Origin: Alcaligenes aquatilis
GTDB taxonomy: Bacteria > Pseudomonadota > Gammaproteobacteria > Burkholderiales > Burkholderiaceae_B
Reading direction: 5' to 3'
Assembly (NCBI RefSeq): GCF_003076515.1
Contig: NZ_CP022390.1
Location: forward strand, 124,001 to 188,000
DNA length: 64,000 nt
Part shown: piece by piece, positions 25,827 through 34,906 of the stretch
Position numbering within the stretch: position 1 is the stretch's first letter
Layout: each line of letters begins with the position of its first letter
Position numbers and translations under genes: made by a program
Notes under the pieces: generated by a model
The model's database searches: none
Seen by the model: only the letters and a program-made list of their open reading frames with translations
Told to the model about the DNA's origin: nothing

Positions 25827-25863
25827 GAAAAAATCCCCATCCTGCTGATGCAGGATGGGGATT
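25827..25863 (-). terminator. Intrinsic terminator after glcB
   Basis: On the minus strand a 14-bp stem, AATCCCCATCCTGC paired with GCAGGATGGGGATT, has a 4-nt loop and is followed by TTTTTT, 48 bp after the glcB stop codon. Confidence 0.9.
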
Positions 25864-25910
25864 GGGGGCACCCGCCACCCGGAGTCAGGCTCCGGGCGAC
25901 ATCGTGTGCT

Positions 25911-28076
25911 TTAGGCTTGAGCGGCTTTGAATGCCAGACGCCATTGGTGCAGCAAGGGCTCGGTGTAGCCGTTAGGCTGTTCCAGACCCTTCAGAACCAG
26001 ATCCTGAGCGGCGCGGAAGGCAAAGGAGCCTTCAAAGTTGCCGGCCATGTTCTGGTAGGCGGGGTCGCCCGCGTTTTGCTGGTCTACCACAGCCGCCATG
26101 CGCTGCAGGGTTTCAACCACTTGTTCGTGGGTGACGATGCCGTGCAGCAGCCAGTTGGCGATGTGCTGGCTGGAGATACGCAGGGTAGCGCGGTCTTCCA
26201 TCAGGCCGACGTTGTGGATGTCAGGCACTTTGGAGCAACCCACGCCCTGGTCAATCCAGCGCACGACGTAACCCAGAATGCCCTGAGCGTTGTTGTCCAG
26301 CTCTTCCTGGATTTCCTTGGCGGACCAGTTGGTGTCCGTGGCCACAGGAATGGTCAGGATGCTGTCCAGGTAGTCGTTGGTGTCGCTTTCCAGACCTTTC
26401 TGGACGTCGACCACGTTGACTTGGTGGTAGTGCAAGGCGTGTAGCGTGGCAGCAGTAGGCGATGGCACCCAGGCGGTGTTGCCACCCGCTTTCACGTGGC
26501 CAATTTTTTGCTCCAGCATTTCTGCCATCAGGTCAGGCATGGCCCACATGCCTTTACCGATCTGGGCGCGACCGCGCAGACCGCACTGCAGGCCGATCTG
26601 AACGTTGTTGCGTTCATAGGCAGGCTGCCATTCGGCTTGTTTCATGTCGGCCTTGCGCACCACGGCGCCCGCTTGCATGCACGTGTGGATTTCGTCGCCA
26701 GTACGGTCCAGAAAGCCTGTGTTGATGAACACCACGCGCTCGGTGGCCTGGGCAATGGCGGCCTTCAGGTTCACGCTGGTGCGGCGCTCTTCGTCCATGA
26801 TGCCCAGTTTGACGGTGTTGGGAGCCAGACCCAGCAGGCCTTCCACACGGTCAAAAATTTCGCTGGCAAAGGCCACTTCGTCAGGGCCGTGCATTTTGGG
26901 TTTGACGATGTACAGCGAGCCGCTGCGCGAGTTTTTCTTCAGTTGCAGATCACGCATGCCGATCAGGGTGGTGATCACGGCGTCCAGAATGCCTTCAGGA
27001 ATTTCGCGACCTTCGCCGTCAATGATGGCGGGGTTGCTCATCAGGTGACCGACGTTACGCACGAACATCAGCGAGCGGCCAGCCAGAGTCTGGGTAGCGC
27101 CCTTCAGGTCGGTGTACTGGCGATCATCAGCCAGGCGGCGGGTGAAAACCTTGCCGTCTTTCTTGATTTCTTCGGTCAGCGAGCCGGTCACCAGACCCAG
27201 CCAGTTGCGGTAGGCCAGAACCTTGTCGTCGGCGTCCACGGCAGCCACGGAGTCTTCGCAGTCCATGATGGTGGTCAGCGCGGCTTCCAGAACGATGTCT
27301 TTCACGCCAGCCGGGTCGGTCTTGCCGATGGCACTGGTGGGGTCGATCTGCAGTTCAAAGTGCAGGCCGTTGTGCAGGAACACGATGGCTTCAGGCGCAT
27401 CGGGCTGACCACGGTAACCCAGCAGGGTCGATGCATCTTTCAGGCCGGTGGTGCCGCCGTTTTCCAGGGTGACGCGCACAGCGCCGTCAGCGATGGTGTA
27501 GGAGGTAGCCTGGTCGTGGCTGCCTTGAGCCAGAGGAATAGTGTCGTTCAGGAACTGGCGGCCAAAGGCGATAACCTTGGCACCGCGCACGGCGTTGTAG
27601 CCACCGCCACGCTGGGCACCGTCGGTGTCAGGGATGGCGTTGGTGCCGTACAGAGCGTCGTACAGGCTGCCCCAACGTGCGTTTACGGCGTTCAGCGCGT
27701 AACGTGCGTTCATGATGGGCACAACCAACTGAGGGCCACCTTGTTCGGTGATTTCAGTGTCGACGTTGGTGGTGTTGACCTTGACGTTGGCAGGCGCCTC
27801 TTTCAGATAGCCGATGGAGCTCAGGAAGCTCTTGTAGGCAGGCATATCGGTGATGGGGCCTGGATTGGCCGTGTGCCACTTGTCCAGTTCGACTTGCAAG
27901 CGGTCGCGTTCGGCCAGCAAGGCGCGGTTTTTAGGTGCCAGATCATGGACCAGCTTATCGAAACCAGTCCAGAAGGCTTCGGAGGAGATACCTGTGCCGG
28001 GCAGGGCTTCTTGTTCGATGAACTGATGAAGCACCTCGGCGACTTGCAATCGCTGGCAGGAGATTCGAGTGGTCAT
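25911..28076 (-). CDS. glcB: Malate synthase G
   Basis: 721 aa, the normal size of the G isoform. It condenses glyoxylate with acetyl-CoA to malate, in the glyoxylate bypass or glycolate utilisation. Family landmarks are [32 protein letters not shown], the Mg-binding [54 protein letters not shown] and the C-terminal [28 protein letters not shown] precedes the ATG at 28076. No glycolate oxidase or isocitrate lyase gene lies alongside. Regulatory dyads occur ~200 bp upstream. Confidence 0.96.
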   Translation of the reverse strand: MTTRISCQRLQVAEVLHQFIEQEALPGTGISSEAFWTGFDKLVHDLAPKNRALLAERDRLQVELDKWHTANPGPITDMPAYKSFLSSIGYLKEAPANVKVNTTNVDTEITEQGGPQLVVPIMNARYALNAVNARWGSLYDALYGTNAIPDTDGAQRGGGYNAVRGAKVIAFGRQFLNDTIPLAQGSHDQATSYTIADGAVRVTLENGGTTGLKDASTLLGYRGQPDAPEAIVFLHNGLHFELQIDPTSAIGKTDPAGVKDIVLEAALTTIMDCEDSVAAVDADDKVLAYRNWLGLVTGSLTEEIKKDGKVFTRRLADDRQYTDLKGATQTLAGRSLMFVRNVGHLMSNPAIIDGEGREIPEGILDAVITTLIGMRDLQLKKNSRSGSLYIVKPKMHGPDEVAFASEIFDRVEGLLGLAPNTVKLGIMDEERRTSVNLKAAIAQATERVVFINTGFLDRTGDEIHTCMQAGAVVRKADMKQAEWQPAYERNNVQIGLQCGLRGRAQIGKGMWAMPDLMAEMLEQKIGHVKAGGNTAWVPSPTAATLHALHYHQVNVVDVQKGLESDTNDYLDSILTIPVATDTNWSAKEIQEELDNNAQGILGYVVRWIDQGVGCSKVPDIHNVGLMEDRATLRISSQHIANWLLHGIVTHEQVVETLQRMAAVVDQQNAGDPAYQNMAGNFEGSFAFRAAQDLVLKGLEQPNGYTEPLLHQWRLAFKAAQA

Positions 28077-28280
28077 GTGTACCCTTGCTGATAGTTAAAA
28101 GTGATTCGGTACAGCGGCAGGCCAAACGGCCTTGCTAACTGCGATTACCTGGTCAAGAGCGCATTCAGAACTTGCTGAAATCGCGGGTGGATAGACCCAC
28201 GCGGCGCCAGGACACAAATGACATCAGAGGGCGAGCAGATTGCTTGAAGCGAAAATCATTAAAATACGCTAACCCATTGT

Positions 28281-28306
28281 AAATTAGCCTAAATACAAGC
28301 TAATTT
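28281..28306. promoter_or_regulatory. Inverted repeat upstream of glcB
   Basis: AAATTAGC-N10-GCTAATTT is a perfect 8-bp dyad about 205 bp before the glcB start, in an AT-rich patch. Its shape suits a transcription-factor operator (a GntR- or LysR-type site, for example) for glcB; no regulator gene adjoins. Confidence 0.45.
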
Positions 28307-28394
28307 GCGCGATGACGAGCTATGTCTCACACGCATGCCGAGCACACTGCCAGGTTGGATAACTTAAATTATGAAGGACTGACGCAAGCTGGAT

Positions 28395-28413
28395 TTAATA
28401 CTAAAAGTATTAA
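28395..28413. promoter_or_regulatory. Second AT-rich dyad upstream of glcB
   Basis: TTAATACT-AAA-AGTATTAA is a perfect 8-bp dyad with 3-nt centre, followed by ATAC-TTAAT-GTAT at about 28421–28433. Their density in one 40-bp stretch is unlike the surrounding sequence. It could be an operator array or a remnant of mobile DNA. Confidence 0.4.
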
Positions 28414-28439
28414 GACTACATACTTAATGTATTTACTGG

Positions 28440-29075
28440 TTTTGGGCAAGTCTTATATATGAGGTAGAAGACGTAGCTGACTTTCCCTTGTCATCATAAG
28501 CCGCCACATCGAGTACTGCTTGAAATACTTGAAATGCCTGCCAAGCCGCTTGTATAGGGCCTTTGACATCAAAGCGGGTTCTAGGGGGCAGGCGTACGTC
28601 AGGGTGTCCTTGGCCGAATCGGTGAAAAGTGAAATGTGCCCAAAACCGGGGCAAAGGCGCTGATCCAAATAGGGACCGTGAGTGAATTCCGTCTGAAAAC
28701 CACAGAGAGTCGCGTCCATTGTGTGGACAGGAGGGCTTGTGATTCAGTCAAAAACCAGTGACGACATTTGCTTTGGGTTGGGTGCTGCCTTGGCCATCCT
28801 GCGCGGATACGGCAAGACGCTGTGGGCTGACCGAGCCATTTCAAAGGTAGATGGGGGATGGCTGTAGGTGTAGGCGAAAACGATAGCCGGGCTTCTGCCT
28901 CGGGTGGTGGTGGTCTGCGAAAGCGGCAGACGGCCAGGCATGTTTGTTTGGCTGGCACATAAGCGTGCGGATCAGGCAGTTGAATTTGTCATAGAGCCGT
29001 GTAGGAGGCCAGACAATAAACAGCTTATGATGCTTGCAGATCTGCTTGTCTTTGTTTCCCCTTGGAATACTTGTT
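28440..29075. other. Gene-poor intergenic stretch
   Basis: No frame here has both a credible start signal and a family I recognise. The best candidates are minus-strand frames of 60–120 codons around 28433–28958 (one reads DVRLPPRTRFDVKGPIQAAWQAF-like in part) that overlap one another in different frames. They look like decayed coding sequence or chance. The final ~40 bp should hold the amn leader. Confidence 0.4.
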
Positions 29076-30578
29076 ATGTCTGATCCCAGCGGTTTTTCTC
29101 GTATCACGTCCACGCCTGAGTTGATTCCGTTCAAGGCTTATCAGGACGCCGGCCAGGCTTTGGAGCAGTTGCGCCATATCTACGATCGCAATACCGCTTT
29201 TTTGCGTGATTCTTTTGCCCAGTGCCTGGAAAGTGGCTTTCCACGCGGGCAGCGGTTCAGAGCCTGCTACCCTGCGGTGCGCTTGCGCGTCGATACCTAT
29301 CAGGAAGTGGATAGCCGTCTGTCTTACGGGCACGTGGTTGAACCTGGTGTGTACATGACCACCATTACCGCCCCTGGCCTGTATCACGATTACTTGCTGG
29401 AGCAGTTGGAGTTGCTGCTGCGCAATCATGGTGTGCAGGTAGAAGTGGGCGAGTCATCCGTGCCTATTCCATTGCATTTCGCCCTGAACAATGGCGTGCA
29501 AACTACCGTGACGACTGTGCCCGAGTCCCCCGGTGACACCTTGCGTGACCACTTCGACGTGCCCGATCTGGCGTATATGGACGATGCCATTGTCAACGGC
29601 ACGTGGGAGCGTGTGCATAACGAACCTTTGCCGTTGGCCCCGTTTACCGCGCCGCGTATCGACTACTCCTTGCATCGTTTGCAGCACTACAGCGCCACCC
29701 GGCCCGAGTACTTCCAGAACTTTGTACTGTTTACCAATTACCAGTTCTATGTGGACGAGTTCTGCCAGTGGGCGCGTGAAGTGCTGCAGGCCGACGAGCA
29801 GGGGTATATCGATCTGGTGGAACCCGGCAATATCATCACCCCGGCGGGCGCGAATGCTTCAACAACAGGTTCGCCCCTGGCCCGTGCGCCGCAGATGCCC
29901 TCTTACCATTTGCGCCGGGCTGATCACTCCGGCATCACGCTGATCAATATCGGTGTGGGGCCGTCCAATGCCAAGACCATTACGGACCACGTTGCCGTCT
30001 TGCGCCCTGCCGCCTGGCTGATGCTGGGCCACTGCGCGGGGTTGCGTACTACCCAGCGTTTGGGTGATTACGTGCTGGCACATGGCTATGTGCGTCAGGA
30101 TCACGTGTTGGACGAAGATTTACCCACCTGGGTGCCTATCCCTCCCTTGGCTGAAATCCAGGTCGCTCTGGAGCAAGCCGTGGCCGAGGTGGCCGGGCTA
30201 TCGGGTTGGGAACTGAAACGCATCATGCGCACGGGCACGGTGGCGTCCATTGATAACCGTAATTGGGAATTGCGTGACCACCACGAGCCGGTGCGACGTT
30301 TGTCGCAGTCGCGAGCGATTGCACTGGATATGGAGTCCGCCACGATTGCTGCCAATGGCTTTCGCTTTCGCGTACCGTATGGAACCTTGCTGTGCGTGTC
30401 GGACAAGCCCTTGCATGGCGAGCTGAAACTGCCGGGTATGGCCAGTGAGTTCTATGCGCGTCAGGTTGGCCAGCATTTGCACATCGGCATTCGGGCGCTG
30501 GAATTGCTGCGCGAGATGCCCAAGGAAAGGCTGCATTCACGCAAGTTGCGCAGCTTTCTGGAAACGGCGTTTCAATAA
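29076..30578 (+). CDS. amn: AMP nucleosidase
   Basis: 500 aa from the ATG at 29076; a frame with 14 extra codons upstream is less family-like. The enzyme hydrolyses AMP to adenine and ribose 5-phosphate, adjusting the adenylate pool. The N-terminal regulatory domain (AYQDAGQALEQLRHIYDRNTAFLRDSF, RACYPAVRLRVDTY, PGVYMTTITAPGLY) precedes a nucleoside-phosphorylase-type catalytic domain (GVGPSNAKTITDHVAVLRPAAWLMLGHCAGLR, ALDMESATIAANGFRFRVPYGTLLCVSDKPLHGELK). The length matches the family. A strong terminator follows at 30756. Confidence 0.95.
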   Translation: MSDPSGFSRITSTPELIPFKAYQDAGQALEQLRHIYDRNTAFLRDSFAQCLESGFPRGQRFRACYPAVRLRVDTYQEVDSRLSYGHVVEPGVYMTTITAPGLYHDYLLEQLELLLRNHGVQVEVGESSVPIPLHFALNNGVQTTVTTVPESPGDTLRDHFDVPDLAYMDDAIVNGTWERVHNEPLPLAPFTAPRIDYSLHRLQHYSATRPEYFQNFVLFTNYQFYVDEFCQWAREVLQADEQGYIDLVEPGNIITPAGANASTTGSPLARAPQMPSYHLRRADHSGITLINIGVGPSNAKTITDHVAVLRPAAWLMLGHCAGLRTTQRLGDYVLAHGYVRQDHVLDEDLPTWVPIPPLAEIQVALEQAVAEVAGLSGWELKRIMRTGTVASIDNRNWELRDHHEPVRRLSQSRAIALDMESATIAANGFRFRVPYGTLLCVSDKPLHGELKLPGMASEFYARQVGQHLHIGIRALELLREMPKERLHSRKLRSFLETAFQ

Positions 30579-30755
30579 GCTATCGCAGTGCCTGTCAGTG
30601 TTTGCCAGCCTGGACGTGTTGCAAACTTGCAGTGCCGCTAAACCATCTTGAGCAGCTTGCCAACGGGTCATGCTGGCAAGTGGCGAACGGTCTACCGGTT
30701 TGTATTGCGGGCGGCAAGCTAGAAATTTTTTGCTTAAGCGCGTTGGTCGAACAAA

Positions 30756-30786
30756 AAAAGCCGGGCCTGAAATAGGCCCGGCTTTT
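30756..30786. terminator. Bidirectional terminator between amn and a TRAP operon
   Basis: AAAAGCCGGGCCT-GAAAT-AGGCCCGGCTTTT is a perfect 13-bp stem flanked by A and T runs, placed between two converging genes. Confidence 0.93.
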
Positions 30787-30806
30787 AGTATTGCCAACCC
30801 AGTTAT

Positions 30807-31832
30807 TTAGCGGCTGGCAGCAATGGCGTCACGCGCTTTCTTTACCAGATCTTCACCAATGGTTTTGGTCCATTTTTCGACCACACCTTCGGTTGCCTTG
30901 GCAAAGGCGGCATGCTGCTCAGGAGTCAGGGTGGTGATTTTCACACCGTGGCTTTCGATCTCTTTGAGCAGGGACGGATCTTCAGCCGTGATGCCGGTGC
31001 GCGCAATGACGATCTCACGTTTGCCAGCTTCCATAGCGGCTTCACGCACGATCTTCTGATCCTCTTCGCTCCAGGATTTCCACACATCGCGGTTCACCAC
31101 AAACACCAGTGGATCCGACACGTAGTTCCACAGGGTCAGGTATTGCTGCTGCACGTCGTACAGCTTGGCACCGGCGTAGATGGACAGGGGGTTTTCCTGG
31201 CCGTCCACGGCCTTATTGGCCAGTGCTGGCTGTGCGTCAGCCCAGCTCATTTGTGTGGGGTTGGCGCCCAGGGCACTGAAGGTGTCCATGTACAAGGGCG
31301 AACCCACCACACGTAGTTTCAAACCCTTCATATCCTCAGGCTTGGTCACTTCGTGCTTGGAGTTGCTGAGCTGACGGAAACCGTTTTCACCCCAGGCCAG
31401 AGGCACCACACCGGCTTTCTCGATGTAGCCAAACAGATCCTTGCCCACTTCGCCGTGGATCAAGGCGTCGGTGGCTTTGGCATCGGGCTGAAGGAATGGC
31501 AGGGAGAACAGGTTCAGTTGTTTGATCTGGGGGGACCAGTTGATGGTGGAACCCACGGCCATATCAATGATGCCTTGGCGAATGGCGGTGAACTCGCGTG
31601 TCTGGTCGCCTTGCACCAGCGAGGTACCCGGGTAGATTTTGATATTGATGCGGCCATCGGTGCGTTCGCGCACCAGGTCGGACCAGATCACCGCACCTTG
31701 GCCCCAAGGGAAGGAGGTGCCCACCACGATGGACAGCTTGTATTCGGATTTGTAGGCGGCTTGCGTTGCCGGAACCACGGCCAGGGTGGCGGCTGTACAT
31801 GCCAGAGCGGCCAGAATGTGACGGAATTTCAT
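30807..31832 (-). CDS. TRAP transporter solute-binding protein (DctP)
   Basis: 341 aa with AGGGAGA before the ATG and a signal peptide ending near ATQAAY (residue ~26). DctP signatures: the N-terminal YKLSIVVGTSFPWGQGAVIWSDLVRERTDGRINIKIYPG, the central FRQLSNSKHEVTKPEDMKGLKLRVVGSPLY with the carboxylate-binding Arg, and QPALANKAVDGQENPLSIY. It binds an organic acid in the periplasm for sodium-driven uptake. It is the last gene of a Q–M–P operon. The ligand is unknown. Confidence 0.92.
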   Translation of the reverse strand: MKFRHILAALACTAATLAVVPATQAAYKSEYKLSIVVGTSFPWGQGAVIWSDLVRERTDGRINIKIYPGTSLVQGDQTREFTAIRQGIIDMAVGSTINWSPQIKQLNLFSLPFLQPDAKATDALIHGEVGKDLFGYIEKAGVVPLAWGENGFRQLSNSKHEVTKPEDMKGLKLRVVGSPLYMDTFSALGANPTQMSWADAQPALANKAVDGQENPLSIYAGAKLYDVQQQYLTLWNYVSDPLVFVVNRDVWKSWSEEDQKIVREAAMEAGKREIVIARTGITAEDPSLLKEIESHGVKITTLTPEQHAAFAKATEGVVEKWTKTIGEDLVKKARDAIAASR

Positions 31833-31877
31833 GGGTCAGGTCTCCCTTTCTATGAGTTGTGTTGCAGTCTTGTGGTT

Positions 31878-33179
31878 TTAGTTAAAACCCAGGTAGCGTG
31901 GCAGCCACAGGGCGATTTCGGGCTCTATGATCACTAGCATCATGGTGGTGCCCATACCCAGCAGCAACCAGCCTACCCAGCGCAGGGTGCTTTCCATGGG
32001 TACGCCTGCGATACGGCAGGCCACCATCAGGTTCACGGCGACGGGTGGGGTGAATTGGCCCAGGGCGACATTCAACGTCAGCAGAACCCCAAACCAGACG
32101 GGGTGCCAGCCAAAGTTGTAGGCAATCGGCATGAACAGCGGCACAAAGATCAGGAAGATCGAAATGCCATCCAGGAACATGCCCAGCACAATCAGCATGA
32201 CAATCATCAATGCCAGAATGCCGTACTCGCCCAGACCGGAATTGATGATGGCATTGGTGACGGGGTCAATAATGCTCAGGGTGGATAAGGCCCAGGCAAA
32301 AATACCGGCCAATGCCACGACCATCATGATGACGGCTGATAGTTCGGCGGCTTCTCGCAGGATCAAAAACAGATCGCGGAACTGGATGGTGCGATGGATG
32401 ACCATACCCACAAACAAGCCGTAGAACACGGCCACCACAGCCGCTTCAGTGGGGGTGAACAGACCCAGGCGCATACCGCCCAGAATAATGACCGGCGCAA
32501 TCAGGCCCCAGGCGGCTTCTCGCAAACTACGCCAGAATGGCGGGCGCGGCAGTTCGGCTTCGGCCAATCCCAGCTTGTGACGACGTGACAGCCAGATAGC
32601 TGGAATGATCAGGCCTATCCCTGCCAGCATGCCTGGAAACATACCGGCAGCAAACAGGGCCGGTACCGAGGCTTCCGGCACCAGCACCGAGTAGATAATG
32701 AACGCAATAGACGGTGGAATCAGAATGTCAGTGGCAGCACCCGCGCCCACAATACTGGCGGCAAAGGGGCCTGGATAGCCCGCGCGTTTCATCGCGCCGA
32801 TCATGACTGCACCTACGGCGGCGGCGCAGGCGGGGCCGGAACCGGAAATACCGCCCAGGAACATGGCCACACCAATGGCGACGACGGGCAGCATGCCCGG
32901 CCCACGCCCCACCAGCGCCACGGCAAAGTTCACCAGACGGCTGGCAACGCCTGAGCGGTCAAAAATGGAGCCCACCAGCACAAACATGGGGATGGCCAGC
33001 AAGGGGTATTTGGCCAGGCCGGCGTAAAAACTTTGCGGTACCGCCATCAGGCCAAACCAGTGCGTGTCCAGGTTCGACATCAGGATGGCAAACGTACCGC
33101 CTATGCCTAGCGATACGCCAACGGGTACGCCCACCAGCATCAAACCGATAAAGATGATGAACAGCAAGCTTGCAATCAT
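31878..33179 (-). CDS. TRAP transporter large permease (DctM)
   Basis: 433 aa from the ATG at 33179, overlapping the small-permease stop as ATGA; the 42 upstream frame codons are not part of it. It has about twelve spans, with the family motifs GGISGSGPACAAAVGAVMIGAMKRAGY, IPPSIAFIIYSVLVPEASVPALFAAGMFPG, LGLFTPTEAAVVAVFYGLFVG and the C-terminal FTPPVAVNLMVACRIAG. Sodium-coupled import subunit of the first TRAP system. Confidence 0.95.
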   Translation of the reverse strand: MIASLLFIIFIGLMLVGVPVGVSLGIGGTFAILMSNLDTHWFGLMAVPQSFYAGLAKYPLLAIPMFVLVGSIFDRSGVASRLVNFAVALVGRGPGMLPVVAIGVAMFLGGISGSGPACAAAVGAVMIGAMKRAGYPGPFAASIVGAGAATDILIPPSIAFIIYSVLVPEASVPALFAAGMFPGMLAGIGLIIPAIWLSRRHKLGLAEAELPRPPFWRSLREAAWGLIAPVIILGGMRLGLFTPTEAAVVAVFYGLFVGMVIHRTIQFRDLFLILREAAELSAVIMMVVALAGIFAWALSTLSIIDPVTNAIINSGLGEYGILALMIVMLIVLGMFLDGISIFLIFVPLFMPIAYNFGWHPVWFGVLLTLNVALGQFTPPVAVNLMVACRIAGVPMESTLRWVGWLLLGMGTTMMLVIIEPEIALWLPRYLGFN

Positions 33180-33697
33180 GGTTTGGCCTGCCAACGACGG
33201 ACCCACATGCCCAGTAAACGCAGACTCAGGGTTGTGGACAGGATGGGCAGCCACATGCTGTACCACCAGGTGGGCACGCCAATGGAGGGAGAGGTATCGC
33301 CCCACTGGAGTTCATCTAAGGCCATGCGGCCCGACAGAATGGCCATGCCAATAAAGAACAACAGGCTCATGCCAATGCTCAACAAGGCCAGGCGACGTTG
33401 CCGATGCTGTGTACCTGCATCGGCAAAGACTTCAATGCGAATATGCAAGTGGCGCACACAGGCACTGGCACCTGCATTCATGGTCAGGACCACCAGCAAG
33501 AAGATGGAAATTTCCTCGGTCCAGGCAAAGGAGCTATTGGTCAGATAGCGGACAAACACGTTGGCGAACGTAATTAAGGCCAAGGCCGCCATAATCAGGA
33601 CCGATGCCCAGTCCTCTATTTGCAAAGGAATACGCAGGCCTGATTGGGTCGGCGTGGCAGCGTGATGGGAGGGTGTATCTGTAGAACTTGAATCCAT
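33176..33697 (-). CDS. TRAP transporter small permease (DctQ)
   Basis: About 173 aa from the ATG at 33697; a TTG at 33718 could add seven residues. Four spans are visible: ASVLIMAALALITFANVFVRYL, then WTEEISIFLLVVLTMNAGASACVR (with the conserved WTEE), LLSIGMSLLFFIGMAIL and WWYSMWLPILSTTLSLRLLGM. First gene of the leftward TRAP operon. Confidence 0.92.
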   Translation of the reverse strand: MDSSSTDTPSHHAATPTQSGLRIPLQIEDWASVLIMAALALITFANVFVRYLTNSSFAWTEEISIFLLVVLTMNAGASACVRHLHIRIEVFADAGTQHRQRRLALLSIGMSLLFFIGMAILSGRMALDELQWGDTSPSIGVPTWWYSMWLPILSTTLSLRLLGMWVRRWQAKP

Positions 33698-33718
33698 GAG
33701 ATCGGTCGGATTGGGCAA

Positions 33719-34028
33719 TAAAGCTACATGCTAGCGGTCAAAGACGGGGCTGGCAGTGAGTAATTTCCCCCGGTGCACGAGCACTGACGGGCCATTGCTG
33801 GCCCTGAGGGGAGACGATAGGAATCGAGGGCGAGGGCACACGCGGTACGGGGTTGGTGCTTCGCCTAGCTGAGGAGGTGTAAAACCTGGCCCGGCACGAC
33901 AGATGGGCCTGTGTGTGGCGCTCTGAGAGAGCCCGGCAGGGGTGTGGCCGGGCCTGCTGTGCGGGGCGATTAGCAAGGGTGCAGGCTGCCGGTGAGGCAG
34001 CCTGGGCTAATGCAAGCTGGGGGACAGC
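33719..34028. other. Intergenic region with nested inverted repeats
   Basis: No gene is supported. The stretch holds CAGGCTGCC-GGTGA-GGCAGCCTG (33982–34004), GGCCCGGC…GCCGGGCC spanning 33888–33954, and a GGGCCA/TGGCCC pair near 33791. The 33982 stem probably ends the SET gene transcript, although no U-tract follows. The TRAP promoter must lie near 33700–33760. Confidence 0.4.
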
Positions 34029-34832
34029 TTACTCTTTTTTACGGTCCTTTTTTCCCTTTTTGCCTTCTTTGTCCTTTTTGGACGATTTTTTGTCTTTATT
34101 TTTATTCTTGTGTTTGGCTTTGTCTTTTTTCTTCTTTTTGCTCTTTTTGTCTTTTTTATCTTTGTGCCCTGAAGACTCTGTATCGTCGTCCGTGTCGTCG
34201 TCTTTATCCTGATCGGGCTCGTCCTTTTCCACTCCCTGTTTAGGGGCGGCGGCTTGCAGATCAGCCGTTTTTTGCTTGACCGAGACAGGGGCTTTGCGGG
34301 CTTGCTCCATTTCTGCATCCAACTCGGCGGCCACGTCACGCAGCTCGTCTGCCACAGCCTGGGAGCGATCTGATTGCAGGGCAATCATGGTGCCACGGCA
34401 TTGGGCTGCGCCACACAGACAGCGATAGTTCTGCTTGAGCTCTTCGGTAATTTCATCGTCGATGACCAGCGAGTAGTCATACAGAAGCTCTTGCCCGGCA
34501 GGGATATCGCGCATGGCCACAATGAACACGCGTGAGCCGTCTGCGTTCTCGTGACCTTCACAGTTGGGTGCGCAAGAGTGGTTGATCCAGCGCGAGTCGT
34601 TGCCCCTTTGGCCACCGTCCACAATTTTGCCGTTGCTCAATGCAAAGAAAAAAGTGTGAAAGGGCTCGTCGGGATTGACCGGGAACAGGGCATCGGCCTG
34701 TTCGGGTGTCAGCCGCTTGCCCGCGTATTGCAGAATGCGCGTTCCGGCAGGAATATCGCGCAGCGCAAAAACGCCATTGCCATGCAGTTTGGACGGTTTG
34801 ACGACATGCCAGGGTTGGCGTTGAGTGACCAT
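34029..34832 (-). CDS. SET-domain lysine methyltransferase with Lys-rich C-terminal tail
   Basis: 267 aa. Residues ~8–150 form a compact SET domain: HGNGVFALRDIPAG (cofactor site), RWINHSC at 81–87 (the NHSC core), ELLYDYS at 115–121 (catalytic Tyr), and a post-SET Cys cluster C138-x-C140…C145 in CLCGAAQCRG. A helical linker follows, then an acidic patch (204–219). Residues 223–267 contain 26 lysines in 45 positions, resembling histone-H1 or chromatin-protein tails. SET enzymes transfer methyl groups from SAM to protein lysines. The substrate here is unknown; DNA-bound or self-methylated tails are possible. It stands alone, between a TRAP operon and an acetolactate synthase gene. Confidence 0.88.
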   Translation of the reverse strand: MVTQRQPWHVVKPSKLHGNGVFALRDIPAGTRILQYAGKRLTPEQADALFPVNPDEPFHTFFFALSNGKIVDGGQRGNDSRWINHSCAPNCEGHENADGSRVFIVAMRDIPAGQELLYDYSLVIDDEITEELKQNYRCLCGAAQCRGTMIALQSDRSQAVADELRDVAAELDAEMEQARKAPVSVKQKTADLQAAAPKQGVEKDEPDQDKDDDTDDDTESSGHKDKKDKKSKKKKKDKAKHKNKNKDKKSSKKDKEGKKGKKDRKKE

Positions 34833-34906
34833 GGGGAATCAGCCTGTAAAAGGGGATAAACTGGACGGCGATCTCTATCTTACAAAACATGCAGGGCTAC
34901 GCAACC

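Noticed and set aside
26496..28091. A 531-codon frame opposite glcB
   Set aside because: Lies entirely within malate synthase G; composition is that of an antisense frame.
34030..34170. T-rich simple repeat as a terminator or low-complexity element
   Set aside because: It is the coding sequence (minus strand) of the lysine tail of the SET protein; AAA/AAG codons explain it.
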